A DNA stretch of 35,183 bases from Acholeplasmataceae bacterium. GTDB taxonomy: Bacteria > Bacillota_I > Bacilli_A > Acholeplasmatales > Acholeplasmataceae. Below, one piece after another: positions 28,689 through 35,183 of this stretch (position 1 is the stretch's first letter; the number at the start of each line of letters is the position of its first letter). The notes under the pieces are model-generated. The model saw nothing but the letters and a program-made list of their open reading frames with translations. It made no database searches and was not told where the DNA came from. A program made the translations under genes and the position numbers. Location: the NCBI GenBank assembly GCA_018400755.1, contig JAGYLU010000018.1, positions 1-35,183 on the forward strand, written 5' to 3'.

Positions 28689-30512
28689 GTGAGTCATGAG
28701 GTCATCAAAACGCTCTACACCAAGCTTTACGGTCAAAAGGACACCTTCGATGCCGATTATCAAGCGCTCATCGACATCATGACACGTGCCGTCAAGGCCC
28801 GTAAACCCGCTCTGAAAGCCCTGGACCAAACACGTTCATCCTGGTTTTTCAGCAACCGGGTTGTCGGCATGACGCTTTATGTTGACCTTTTTTCAGGAAA
28901 TCTCAAATCAATGACGTCCAAAATCAACTATTTCAAGGAACTTGGCATCACCTTCATTCACCTGATGCCCTTGCTCAAACCCAGACCTGGTGAGAATGAT
29001 GGCGGATATGCCGTGATGGATTACCGGGAGATCCATGATGTCCTAGGTACCATGGATCAGTTCGTTGCTCTTGTCGATGTCTTCAGGAACCATGGCATCA
29101 ACATCTGTATCGATTATGTCATCAATCATGTCGCCAAAGAACACGCTTGGGCGCAAAAAGCCCTCAAAGGTGATCCCGACATGCAAGACATGTTCATCAT
29201 GTTTGATGACGATGTCATCCCCAAACAATATGACCTGACCGTTCCCGAAGTCCTTCCTGAGAAGTTTCCAGGTAATTTCACCTATGTCGATGAGATCAAG
29301 AAATATGTGTTCACCTCATTTTCTGATTACCAATGGGATCTCGATTTCAAGAATCCCAAAGTCTTCAACGGCATGGTCGACAATCTTTTGTATCTCGCCA
29401 ACCTCGGCGTCAACATGATCCGCCTTGATGCGATTCCCTTCATGTGGAAGACATTGGGGACCACCTGCCGTAATCTTCCTCAAATCCATGACCTGATGCA
29501 TCTCTTTCGCCTCATTGTCAAAGATGTCGCCCCTTCCGTCGCCCTGCTTGGCGAAGCGATTGTCGAACCGGTCGAAATCGTGAAGTACTTCGGAACCGAG
29601 AAGAAACCAGAAGCCGATGTCATGTATAATGCCAACCTCATGGTGGATATCTACCATGCTTTCGCAACCCGTGACGTCAGGCTTTTGACCATCGATGCCA
29701 ATCTTTACCGGATGCCTCAAAAAAGCACTTGGATGAACTATGTCCGCTGTCATGATGACATCGGGTGGGGATTCAACGAGGATGCCATCCGGGCATTTGG
29801 ACTCGATCCCTGGCATCACAAGCAGTTTTTGATCCATTTTTTCAACAATGATCATCCCGGCACGTTTGCAAGCGGTGAGTATTACCAATACAATCCCCGC
29901 ACCCTTGATGCCCGGACCAATGGCACGCTGGCAAGTCTTCTCGGGCTTGAGAAAGCCCACGCCAACAAAGAGGCTTTCAATGTCCGAACCGCCATCGACC
30001 GGATCAACCTCGCCCATGCGCTGATCCTAAGCTACCGGGGCTTTCCTTTGATTTACTCCGGTGATGAGATCGCCACCCTGAATGACCGTACCTATCTAGA
30101 CGATCCCCAAAAACGCTTTGACGGACGTTGGATCCATCGTCCCCGTTTTGACTGGAAACGTGCCCAAAAAAGGGATATCATGGGGACCGATGAATATCAG
30201 GTTTTCCAAACCCTCAAACGGCTGATCAAAATCCGGAAAACCTTGTCTTATCTGGATGGCAGAGCCATCCAATTTGCCCTGGACTTGTCATCCGAACATG
30301 TCTTCTGTCTCGTCAGAAGACATCAGAACAAGACCTTCTTCGCACTTTTCAACATGAGCGAGCATCCTCAAACCATCACGACTTCGGTCCTCCGCCAGCA
30401 CGCGACCGCATCCTCATACAAAGACGTCACCCAAGGACGGATCCTTGATCTCTATGGCGATCAGATACAAATGAGTCCCTATGAGTATCTTTGGTGCGTC
30501 CCTGACCAATAA
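28689..30512 (+). CDS. GH13 glycosyl hydrolase, amylosucrase-like
   Basis: A 607-residue cytoplasmic enzyme. Its N-terminal helical region and the barrel segments GMTLYVDLFSGNL, HLMPLLKPRPGENDGGYAVMDYR and PGNFTYV match the amylosucrase group (GH13_4). Catalytic residues can be placed: nucleophile Asp247 in MIRLDAIPF, acid/base Glu289 in LGEAIVEP, and His355-Asp356 in RCHDDIGW. Amylosucrase moves glucose from sucrose to alpha-glucan, but relatives include sucrose hydrolases and sucrose phosphorylase-like enzymes, so the reaction is uncertain. I chose the GTG at 28689, 11 bases after GGGAG; the GTG at 28677 overlaps that site. There is no signal peptide. A cre site over its promoter suggests catabolite repression. 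No sucrose transporter is adjacent. Confidence 0.9.
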   Translation: MSHEVIKTLYTKLYGQKDTFDADYQALIDIMTRAVKARKPALKALDQTRSSWFFSNRVVGMTLYVDLFSGNLKSMTSKINYFKELGITFIHLMPLLKPRPGENDGGYAVMDYREIHDVLGTMDQFVALVDVFRNHGINICIDYVINHVAKEHAWAQKALKGDPDMQDMFIMFDDDVIPKQYDLTVPEVLPEKFPGNFTYVDEIKKYVFTSFSDYQWDLDFKNPKVFNGMVDNLLYLANLGVNMIRLDAIPFMWKTLGTTCRNLPQIHDLMHLFRLIVKDVAPSVALLGEAIVEPVEIVKYFGTEKKPEADVMYNANLMVDIYHAFATRDVRLLTIDANLYRMPQKSTWMNYVRCHDDIGWGFNEDAIRAFGLDPWHHKQFLIHFFNNDHPGTFASGEYYQYNPRTLDARTNGTLASLLGLEKAHANKEAFNVRTAIDRINLAHALILSYRGFPLIYSGDEIATLNDRTYLDDPQKRFDGRWIHRPRFDWKRAQKRDIMGTDEYQVFQTLKRLIKIRKTLSYLDGRAIQFALDLSSEHVFCLVRRHQNKTFFALFNMSEHPQTITTSVLRQHATASSYKDVTQGRILDLYGDQIQMSPYEYLWCVPDQ

Positions 30513-30543
30513 CATTCATTCCCCTGCAAACAACAGGCAAACG

Positions 30544-30552
30544 TGCTATAAT
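30544..30552 (+). promoter_or_regulatory. Extended -10 promoter of the 30585 gene
   Basis: TGC directly precedes a perfect TATAAT (30547-30552), 33 bases before the ATG. No clear -35. Confidence 0.6.
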
Positions 30553-30584
30553 GGTTTTGACACTTTGCCTGGGATGTGAATATC

Positions 30585-30884
30585 ATGGTTGATCTCTGGA
30601 CGTTCCTATTCATTGAAATGCTTGTTCAAATGACGCTCTTTGGTGTCGCTTTGAGTTTGTTCACTCTCCTTATGTCTTATGTCGCATCAAAATTCTACTA
30701 CCGTCAAAGGATTGCCAATGTCATCCATTATCTGGCGAATTTCCTGGCCATTATCGCCACTATGATCCTTTTCACCGCCGCCTTCTCGGCGTTCATCGAA
30801 GCGATGCTCGGCATCTTCGGTCTTCTGATGCTTCTGACCCTCGGGGCTTTGGTGGTCGCCATCAAAATCGATCATAGCCGCTAA
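30585..30884 (+). CDS. Small two- to three-helix membrane protein, unknown function
   Basis: A 99-residue protein with two long hydrophobic stretches (about 8-33 and 44-94, the latter probably two helices) separated by a basic turn (KFYYRQR). No family is recognised. I chose the ATG at 30585, preceded by GGGATG; the in-frame GTG at 30576 lies within that segment. It has its own extended -10 promoter and a strong terminator, so it is a single-gene unit. Confidence 0.72.
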   Translation: MVDLWTFLFIEMLVQMTLFGVALSLFTLLMSYVASKFYYRQRIANVIHYLANFLAIIATMILFTAAFSAFIEAMLGIFGLLMLLTLGALVVAIKIDHSR

Positions 30885-30918
30885 ACCATCGAAAAATCCA
30901 TTACTGTCACACCTTTTG

Positions 30919-30943
30919 ACACCACCGAAACGGTGGTGTTTTT
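30919..30943 (+). terminator. Terminator after the small membrane protein
   Basis: ACACCACCG and CGGTGGTGT form a nine-base-pair stem with an AAA loop, followed by T. Confidence 0.88.
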
Positions 30944-31117
30944 GATATCCGATTTGATTCATCATTTTTTATAATGAAACCTCAATACCATCATCAATAC
31001 CGTCTGATTGCCTTATCACGGCATTCTTGGGGACAGGGTTTGAATCCTGCAAAATCAATGTAATCATTTTCATTTCAAACAACGTTTTTCACCCTTTCTT
31101 TTTCCCTCTTGGTTGGT

Positions 31118-31123
31118 TATAAT
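31118..31123 (+). promoter_or_regulatory. -10 element of the Y-family polymerase gene
   Basis: A perfect TATAAT; the -35 at 17-base spacing (TTTCTT, 31095-31100) is weak. I see no good LexA box within 150 bases. Confidence 0.5.
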
Positions 31124-31149
31124 TGGACCACAAGAAAGGGGTGAATGCC

Positions 31150-32415
31150 ATGGATCAGTATCGTCTGCACCGTCATATCCTATGTATCGATTTGAAAAGT
31201 TTCTATGCGTCCGTGGAGTGCGCGCTCCTCGATCTTGATCCGTTTGAAACCCCCTTGGTGGTCGCCGACCTCTCCCGCGGGAAAGGCTCGATTGTCCTTG
31301 CTGTCTCCCCTTATCTACGCATGAGAGGCATGCCTGGACGGTGTCGTATTTATGAGCTTCCGACCGATCTTGGCATCCGTTTCCAAAAACCCCGGATGCA
31401 GACCTATCTTGAATACGCAACCAAGATCATCGAGATTTACTTGCGGTTCGTGAGCGAGGAGGACATCCATGTCTATTCCATCGATGAAGTCTTCCTCGAT
31501 GTGACGACGTATCTCAAGTACTACGGCAAAAGCGATGTCGAATTGGCCCAGGAGATTTTAAAGACGGTTCTTTTTGAAACAAAGATCTACGCCACCTGCG
31601 GCATCGGCCCAAACATGCTGATGGCCAAGCTTGCCTTGGACATCGAATCAAAAAAAGCCCCTGACTTCATCGCCAAGTGGACCTATGACGACATCCCCAC
31701 AAAGCTTTGGCCGGTCACACCCCTTTCAAAGATGTGGGGCATCGGCCCCCGGATGGAACGGAATTTGAATGCCCTCGGTCTCTTTCAAGTTGGTGACATT
31801 GCCCATTATGACATCCGTGTTCTCAAAAAGAAATATGGCGTCTTGGGCGCTGAGCTTTATCATCATGCCCACGGCATCGATATGAGTCTGATCCAAGACC
31901 GTCAGAAAGTCAAGAGCAAAGGAAAGAGTTATGGTGTCGGACAAACGTTGTTTCATGATTACTACCCCCCTGATGTCTTCCAGATCATCATGGAAATGGC
32001 CGACGATGTCGCTTCAAGGCTTAGAAAGAGCGGACGGGTCTCCCGTACCGTTGCCTTCGGGATTGCCTACAGCAAGGAAACAGGTGGTGGATTCGCAAGA
32101 CAATGCACCCTTGATCAACCGACCAGCAATGCCTCGGTGATCTATGATAGCTGCCGCCGGCTGTTCTCTGATCATTATGATGGAAGGCCCATCAGACGCG
32201 TCCACGTCGCTGTCACCAACCTAACCGCCCAAGGGCCTTACCAATTCAGCCTGTTTGAAGACCATGAGACTTTGATCAAAGAACATGATCTGTTTGAAGC
32301 GGTCGATGCCATCCGTCATACGTATGGCAAGAACAGCATCACCAGAGCCTCAAGCGAACTCGAAAGTTCGACTTTCAAAGCCCGTAACACAAGGATTGGT
32401 GGTCACAATGCCTGA
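31150..32415 (+). CDS. Y-family DNA polymerase (UvrX/YqjW-type)
   Basis: A 421-residue translesion polymerase. Palm motif I is CIDLKSFYASVEC (about residues 12-24), with the metal-binding Asp; motif III is YSIDEVFLDVT (about 110-120), with the acidic pair DE. A helix-hairpin-helix segment, MWGIGPRMERNLNALG, follows. The C-terminal part holds QFSLF (about 365-369), a good beta-clamp binding motif. It lacks the active-site changes of inactive UmuC relatives. Start: ATG 31150, about eight bases after AAAGGGG; upstream in-frame TTG and GTG codons lie in or before the ribosome site. Its 3' end overlaps a YolD-like gene by eight bases, the arrangement seen with uvrX/yqjW in Bacillus. It copies past DNA lesions. 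Confidence 0.93.
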   Translation: MDQYRLHRHILCIDLKSFYASVECALLDLDPFETPLVVADLSRGKGSIVLAVSPYLRMRGMPGRCRIYELPTDLGIRFQKPRMQTYLEYATKIIEIYLRFVSEEDIHVYSIDEVFLDVTTYLKYYGKSDVELAQEILKTVLFETKIYATCGIGPNMLMAKLALDIESKKAPDFIAKWTYDDIPTKLWPVTPLSKMWGIGPRMERNLNALGLFQVGDIAHYDIRVLKKKYGVLGAELYHHAHGIDMSLIQDRQKVKSKGKSYGVGQTLFHDYYPPDVFQIIMEMADDVASRLRKSGRVSRTVAFGIAYSKETGGGFARQCTLDQPTSNASVIYDSCRRLFSDHYDGRPIRRVHVAVTNLTAQGPYQFSLFEDHETLIKEHDLFEAVDAIRHTYGKNSITRASSELESSTFKARNTRIGGHNA

Positions 32416-32740
32416 GACCTATGTCGATCGCGGGATCATCAAGTGGAATCCCTTTGACGCCCTGGCCGGATACGGCACCATGCTTGAGGAGATGCGGCGA
32501 AGGCGTGGCAAGCGTGATCAGCCAATCTTGTCAGAGGATGCGCTTGCCCAGATGAACATCGTCTTCAACGATGCGCTCCAGCAACAAAAAACTGTTCATG
32601 TCAGCTACTTCAAAAACGGATATGTGCTAGACACCTACGGCACCATCATTAAAATCGATTGGATCAGAAGAACCATCACCTTGTCGACAACCGAAAGAAT
32701 CATCGCCGAGGATATCACGGCCATTGATCTCGATGGTTAG
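32408..32740 (+). CDS. YolD-like protein
   Basis: A 110-residue protein that begins inside the polymerase stop region and is translated with it (GGTGG upstream of the ATG at 32408). RGIIKWNPFDALAGYGTMLEEM near the N-terminus (the usual start of YolD is RG..KWxxaxxLPE) and the C-terminal strand-rich part (KNGYVLDTYGTIIKID... RTITL) match the YolD family. YolD-like proteins accompany UvrX-type polymerases in many Firmicutes, and are proposed to modulate them; the mechanism is not known. An open frame begins further upstream within the polymerase, but only the part from 32408 is plausible. Confidence 0.88.
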   Translation: MPETYVDRGIIKWNPFDALAGYGTMLEEMRRRRGKRDQPILSEDALAQMNIVFNDALQQQKTVHVSYFKNGYVLDTYGTIIKIDWIRRTITLSTTERIIAEDITAIDLDG

Positions 32741-32743
32741 CAA

Positions 32744-32768
32744 AAAAAGACGCCATGCGCGTCTTTTT
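32744..32768. terminator. Bidirectional terminator between yolD and the HD-GYP gene
   Basis: AAAAAGACGC and GCGTCTTTTT enclose a five-base loop. It lies between the convergent yolD and HD-GYP genes. Confidence 0.9.
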
Positions 32769-32787
32769 GAATCAAATATCCATGGTG

Positions 32788-34266
32788 TCAGTCACCAGAA
32801 ATCGTATCGATATGCTTGATGAAAATGTCTGCCAACTCGGGATCGAAGTGTCCGCCCCGTTCCGATTCAATATGTTTCAAGACATCCTCACGCGGCATGG
32901 CCTTTCGGTAGACCCGGTCGTGGGTCATGGCATCAAAAACATCAATGATCGCCATCATGCGGGCACTTCTGGGAATGTCATAGCCGGCAAGTCCATTTGG
33001 ATACCCGGTGCCATCAAATCGTTCATGATGGGCCAAAGCGATGGTTGCCGCACTCGCGAACACCTCGAGATCCGATGCTTGGAGAATGTTATGGCCGATG
33101 ATCGCATGGGTGCGCATCACGTCCATTTCCAGAGGTGTCAGGACACCTGGTTTTTTCAAGATATGTTCCGGGATGCCGATCTTGCCGATGTCATGCATCA
33201 TGCTGGCCAATCTTAGGACCTCAACATCATAAGGTGCATATCCGACCAGTTTGGCAAACTGACTCATCAGGATACTGACGCGACGGACATGCCCGCCGGT
33301 TTCCTCAAACTGGGTCTCGACGACTTTGCCCAACAAATAAAGAATCTCATCCTGGGTTTTTCTGGTGACTGTCTCAAGATGGACATTGTCAAAAACAATC
33401 CCATAGGCAAGCATTGCCAGATGCACATATCCAAAGTCGATTTGGGTAGGATCACAACCAATAAAGATATAACTTGAGGACGCATCCTTACCGATATGTC
33501 TTGCTAGGATACCATGGTCAAGGATGACGATGGTGTCTTTCCACTCGGTGGGTGATTGGCCACTGAAAACATCTGTGAACTCGGGCATCAAGGTGATGTC
33601 CTCACCCACGTGCTGCTCATACTCACCCCGAGCTGTCATCACATTGATGGCGTATCCAGAGGTGACGGCAATGAACCCTGAACGAACGCTCTCAATCTCG
33701 TTCTTGTACCCATCTGATCTAAAATGTCTGACAACTGCCATCAACGTATCAAGAAAATCATCCTGGGACTGATGCCTGAGCATGGCATCACCAGCATCTA
33801 GCAACGCTGCCACCTGTTTTTTTCTCATAGAGACCTTTTTCATCATCTCAAAGGCGGTCAGCGCGGATTGAAAAGCCATCACCAATCGGAAATTGGTATC
33901 GGTCATTGGATTCAAGACATCGGATATGTCTTGCTCAAGAAGGGTCTCAAACGATGGGATCCGGGCCGGTTCAGTGATCAAAAGAATCACTTTTGTCTGT
34001 TTGAGATCCATGATTTCCCTGATCTCTGATATCGATTTTTGATGATCTTCAGGTGCAAAAAAAAGCACCGCCAAGTCATCGTCTGTTGAAAGGCATTCGG
34101 ATAACTGCGATTCATCATAGACACTTAACACGTTAAAACGATCTGTCAAGGCCGCATTCATGGTCAAAGCGTGCCTGATCCGTTTGTGCATGTCGGGATC
34201 ATGGGCAGCAATCACCGCGGTGGCGGTTTGTGCCTTTCTATTCCCTTGCTGTGTCTCTAGGTGCAT
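32788..34266 (-). CDS. DUF3369/HD-GYP cyclic-di-GMP phosphodiesterase-type protein
   Basis: A 492-residue protein in three parts. Residues 1-125 resemble a receiver domain but the phospho-acceptor position reads FFAPED, with no proper Asp. Residues about 150-300 resemble DUF3369 (SGFIAVTSGYAINVMTARGEYE). The C-terminal 190 residues are an HD-GYP domain with MHDIGKIGIPE and HHERFDGTGYPNG (His pair at 413-414), the metal and GYP motifs needed for cyclic-di-GMP hydrolysis. It should degrade cyclic di-GMP, opposing the GGDEF protein at 6023. AGAGGACG precedes the ATG at 34266. An extended -10 (TGG then TATAAT) lies upstream. The receiver probably works without phosphorylation. Confidence 0.92.
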   Translation of the reverse strand: MHLETQQGNRKAQTATAVIAAHDPDMHKRIRHALTMNAALTDRFNVLSVYDESQLSECLSTDDDLAVLFFAPEDHQKSISEIREIMDLKQTKVILLITEPARIPSFETLLEQDISDVLNPMTDTNFRLVMAFQSALTAFEMMKKVSMRKKQVAALLDAGDAMLRHQSQDDFLDTLMAVVRHFRSDGYKNEIESVRSGFIAVTSGYAINVMTARGEYEQHVGEDITLMPEFTDVFSGQSPTEWKDTIVILDHGILARHIGKDASSSYIFIGCDPTQIDFGYVHLAMLAYGIVFDNVHLETVTRKTQDEILYLLGKVVETQFEETGGHVRRVSILMSQFAKLVGYAPYDVEVLRLASMMHDIGKIGIPEHILKKPGVLTPLEMDVMRTHAIIGHNILQASDLEVFASAATIALAHHERFDGTGYPNGLAGYDIPRSARMMAIIDVFDAMTHDRVYRKAMPREDVLKHIESERGGHFDPELADIFIKHIDTISGD

Positions 34267-34298
34267 GACTCACGTCCTCTTCATATTTGTCTCAAAAT

Positions 34299-34307
34299 AT
34301 TATACCA
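34299..34307 (-). promoter_or_regulatory. Extended -10 promoter of the HD-GYP gene
   Basis: On the minus strand TGG directly precedes a perfect TATAAT (34304-34299). Confidence 0.65.
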
Positions 34308-34433
34308 TTGCATGTGTTACAAGTCTCTTACGCACATATGTCGTTTCCCTGACAAAAATGTAGAGAACGGTCATAGAATGGCAATGATGGCGTTTTCATC
34401 CATTGTTCATGACACAAATCCCCGACTATCATC

Positions 34434-34439
34434 TATAAT
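34434..34439 (+). promoter_or_regulatory. -10 element of asnA
   Basis: A perfect TATAAT 28 bases before the asnA start. The -35 is weak. The 200-bp divergent region shows no T-box or other riboswitch I can recognise. Confidence 0.55.
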
Positions 34440-34466
34440 GGACAACAAATGACAGAAGGTGAGCCT

Positions 34467-35183
34467 ATGACCAATCGAATGACCCTTGTTGAAACCGAAC
34501 GGGCAATCAAGACCATCAAGGATGTTTTTGAAGATGCTTTGGCAAAGAAACTGAACCTTCTTCGCGTCTCGGCCCCATTGTTTGTCGAGCAATCAACTGG
34601 CATCAACGACCACTTGAATGGCACCGAACGACCGGTCTCTTTTGACCACAAGGGAATCACTTTGGAAATCGTTCAATCCCTTGCCAAATGGAAAAGACTT
34701 GCCTTGTACCGGTATGCCATCAGTCCCGGTGAAGGTCTTTACACCGACATGAACGCCATTCGAATGGATGAGACCTTGACAGACATCCACTCTCTTTATG
34801 TCGACCAATGGGATTGGGAAAAAGTGATTACCGCTGATGAGCGTCACGAGACCACACTGTTTACGACTGTCAAGACGATCTATGACGTGCTTCTTCTGAC
34901 CCTCAATCACATCCAAGCTACTGTGCCATCACTCACGTTGAGATTGCCCAAAGACATCACGATGATTGACTCGAAGACACTAAGGCATACGTATCCGACC
35001 CTCAGCGTCAAAGCGCGTGAGGACCGGATTGCCCAAGCCCACGGTGCCGTGTTCATCACTGGAATTGGCGATCATGATGATCAGGGATTGATTCATGACA
35101 AACGAAGTCCTGACTATGACGATTGGTCGCTCAATGGGGACATCCTCGTATGGAATCCCGTCTTGAAAAGAGCTTTCGAACTC
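34467..35183 (+). CDS. asnA: Aspartate-ammonia ligase AsnA, 3' partial
   Basis: The frame from the ATG at 34467 is open to the right edge, giving the first 239 residues of a protein usually about 330 long. It matches AsnA throughout: LLRVSAPLFVEQSTGINDHLNGTERPV (the part from RVSAPLF on) near residues 30-56, EIVQSLAKWKRLAL about 70-83, the catalytic-site segment GEGLYTDMNAIRMDE about 89-103, and SVYVDQWDWE-type SLYVDQWDWEK. It makes asparagine from aspartate, ammonia and ATP in the cytoplasm and has a class II tRNA-synthetase fold. GGTGAG lies about eight bases before the start. It has its own -10 element and is divergent from the HD-GYP gene. Confidence 0.95.
   Translation, partial: MTNRMTLVETERAIKTIKDVFEDALAKKLNLLRVSAPLFVEQSTGINDHLNGTERPVSFDHKGITLEIVQSLAKWKRLALYRYAISPGEGLYTDMNAIRMDETLTDIHSLYVDQWDWEKVITADERHETTLFTTVKTIYDVLLLTLNHIQATVPSLTLRLPKDITMIDSKTLRHTYPTLSVKAREDRIAQAHGAVFITGIGDHDDQGLIHDKRSPDYDDWSLNGDILVWNPVLKRAFEL

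Noticed and set aside
29316-30017. Minus-strand ORF of 233 codons inside the GH13 gene
   Set aside because: It lies antisense to conserved catalytic regions of the GH13 enzyme and has no recognisable domain; this is a frame shadow in a gene of moderate GC.
31000-31149. LexA box at CAAACAACGTTTTT (about 31076-31089)
   Set aside because: Only the left half resembles the Gram-positive consensus and the right half fails at the key GTTCG positions.
34267-34466. T-box or other riboswitch upstream of asnA
   Set aside because: The transcribed leader from the -10 element to the ATG is only about 20 bases, and no T-box motif or terminator pair is visible.
1-35183. CRISPR arrays, insertion sequences, prophage or integrative elements
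   Set aside because: No regularly spaced repeats, transposase, integrase or att-like duplications are present. The two tRNA genes are intact with no partial copy nearby.

Overview
The window is a chromosomal stretch with no rRNA, phage, insertion sequence or CRISPR array. Genes use the standard code (TGA is a stop many times over and Trp is TGG). Shine-Dalgarno sequences are strong, sigma-A promoters are often of the extended -10 type (TGn followed by TATAAT-like), intrinsic terminators are frequent, and there are two CcpA-like cre sites. Lipoproteins carry short 'Ala-Cys-Glu-Glu' lipoboxes. Together with an OhrR/Gpx pair, AzlCD, a UvrX-type polymerase with YolD, and AsnA, this points to a low-to-moderate GC Firmicute, possibly a free-living relative of the Mollicutes (Acholeplasma/Izemoplasma-like). 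The placement is inference, not proof.

Layout. 1-1280: end of an AmmeMemoRadiSam cluster (Memo-like protein, then AMMECR1). 1315-4806 (minus): a phnD-phnC-phnE-phnE phosphonate/phosphite-type ABC importer whose first permease is frameshifted next to a G8 tract. A divergent His-rich small protein (4994) shares an intergenic region with two near-identical inverted repeats. 5369-7075: a HAD phosphatase and a membrane GGDEF protein. 7173-9698: a small membrane protein, tRNA-Leu(CAG), tRNA-Ala(GGC), a metal-binding HMA protein and a CPA2 antiporter. 9851-10788: a gpx-ohrR peroxide operon. 10924-14228: a CUT1 sugar ABC transporter without its ATPase, behind a cre site. 14369-15666: an atypical ferredoxin and the AzlCD exporter. 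15797-19773: a heme-b-like membrane protein, a hybrid histidine kinase and a cytoplasmic gamma-glutamyltransferase-like enzyme. 19992-22513: a VTT/DedA-like protein, an orphan atypical OmpR-family regulator behind a 305-bp repeat-rich region, and a NagD-like HAD phosphatase. 22635-28558: fused NnrE-NnrD, an amidase, an M20 peptidase, an EamA transporter and a membrane protein. 28689-30884: a cre-controlled amylosucrase-like GH13 enzyme and a membrane protein. 31150-32740: UvrX-like polymerase plus YolD. 32788-34266: a DUF3369/HD-GYP protein. 34467-end: truncated asnA.

How it fits together. Most loci are short independent units separated by bidirectional terminators. Themes are nutrient capture (phosphonate-type, sugar and peptide-derived nitrogen), carbon catabolite control, peroxide/metal defence, metabolite repair and cyclic-di-GMP signalling (one GGDEF, one HD-GYP). 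The best candidates for something undescribed are the tandem AAAGTC/GACTTT operators at phnD, the orphan degenerate response regulator with its 22-bp-spaced repeats, the ferredoxin with a relocated cysteine, and the palindrome-rich leader of the EamA gene.
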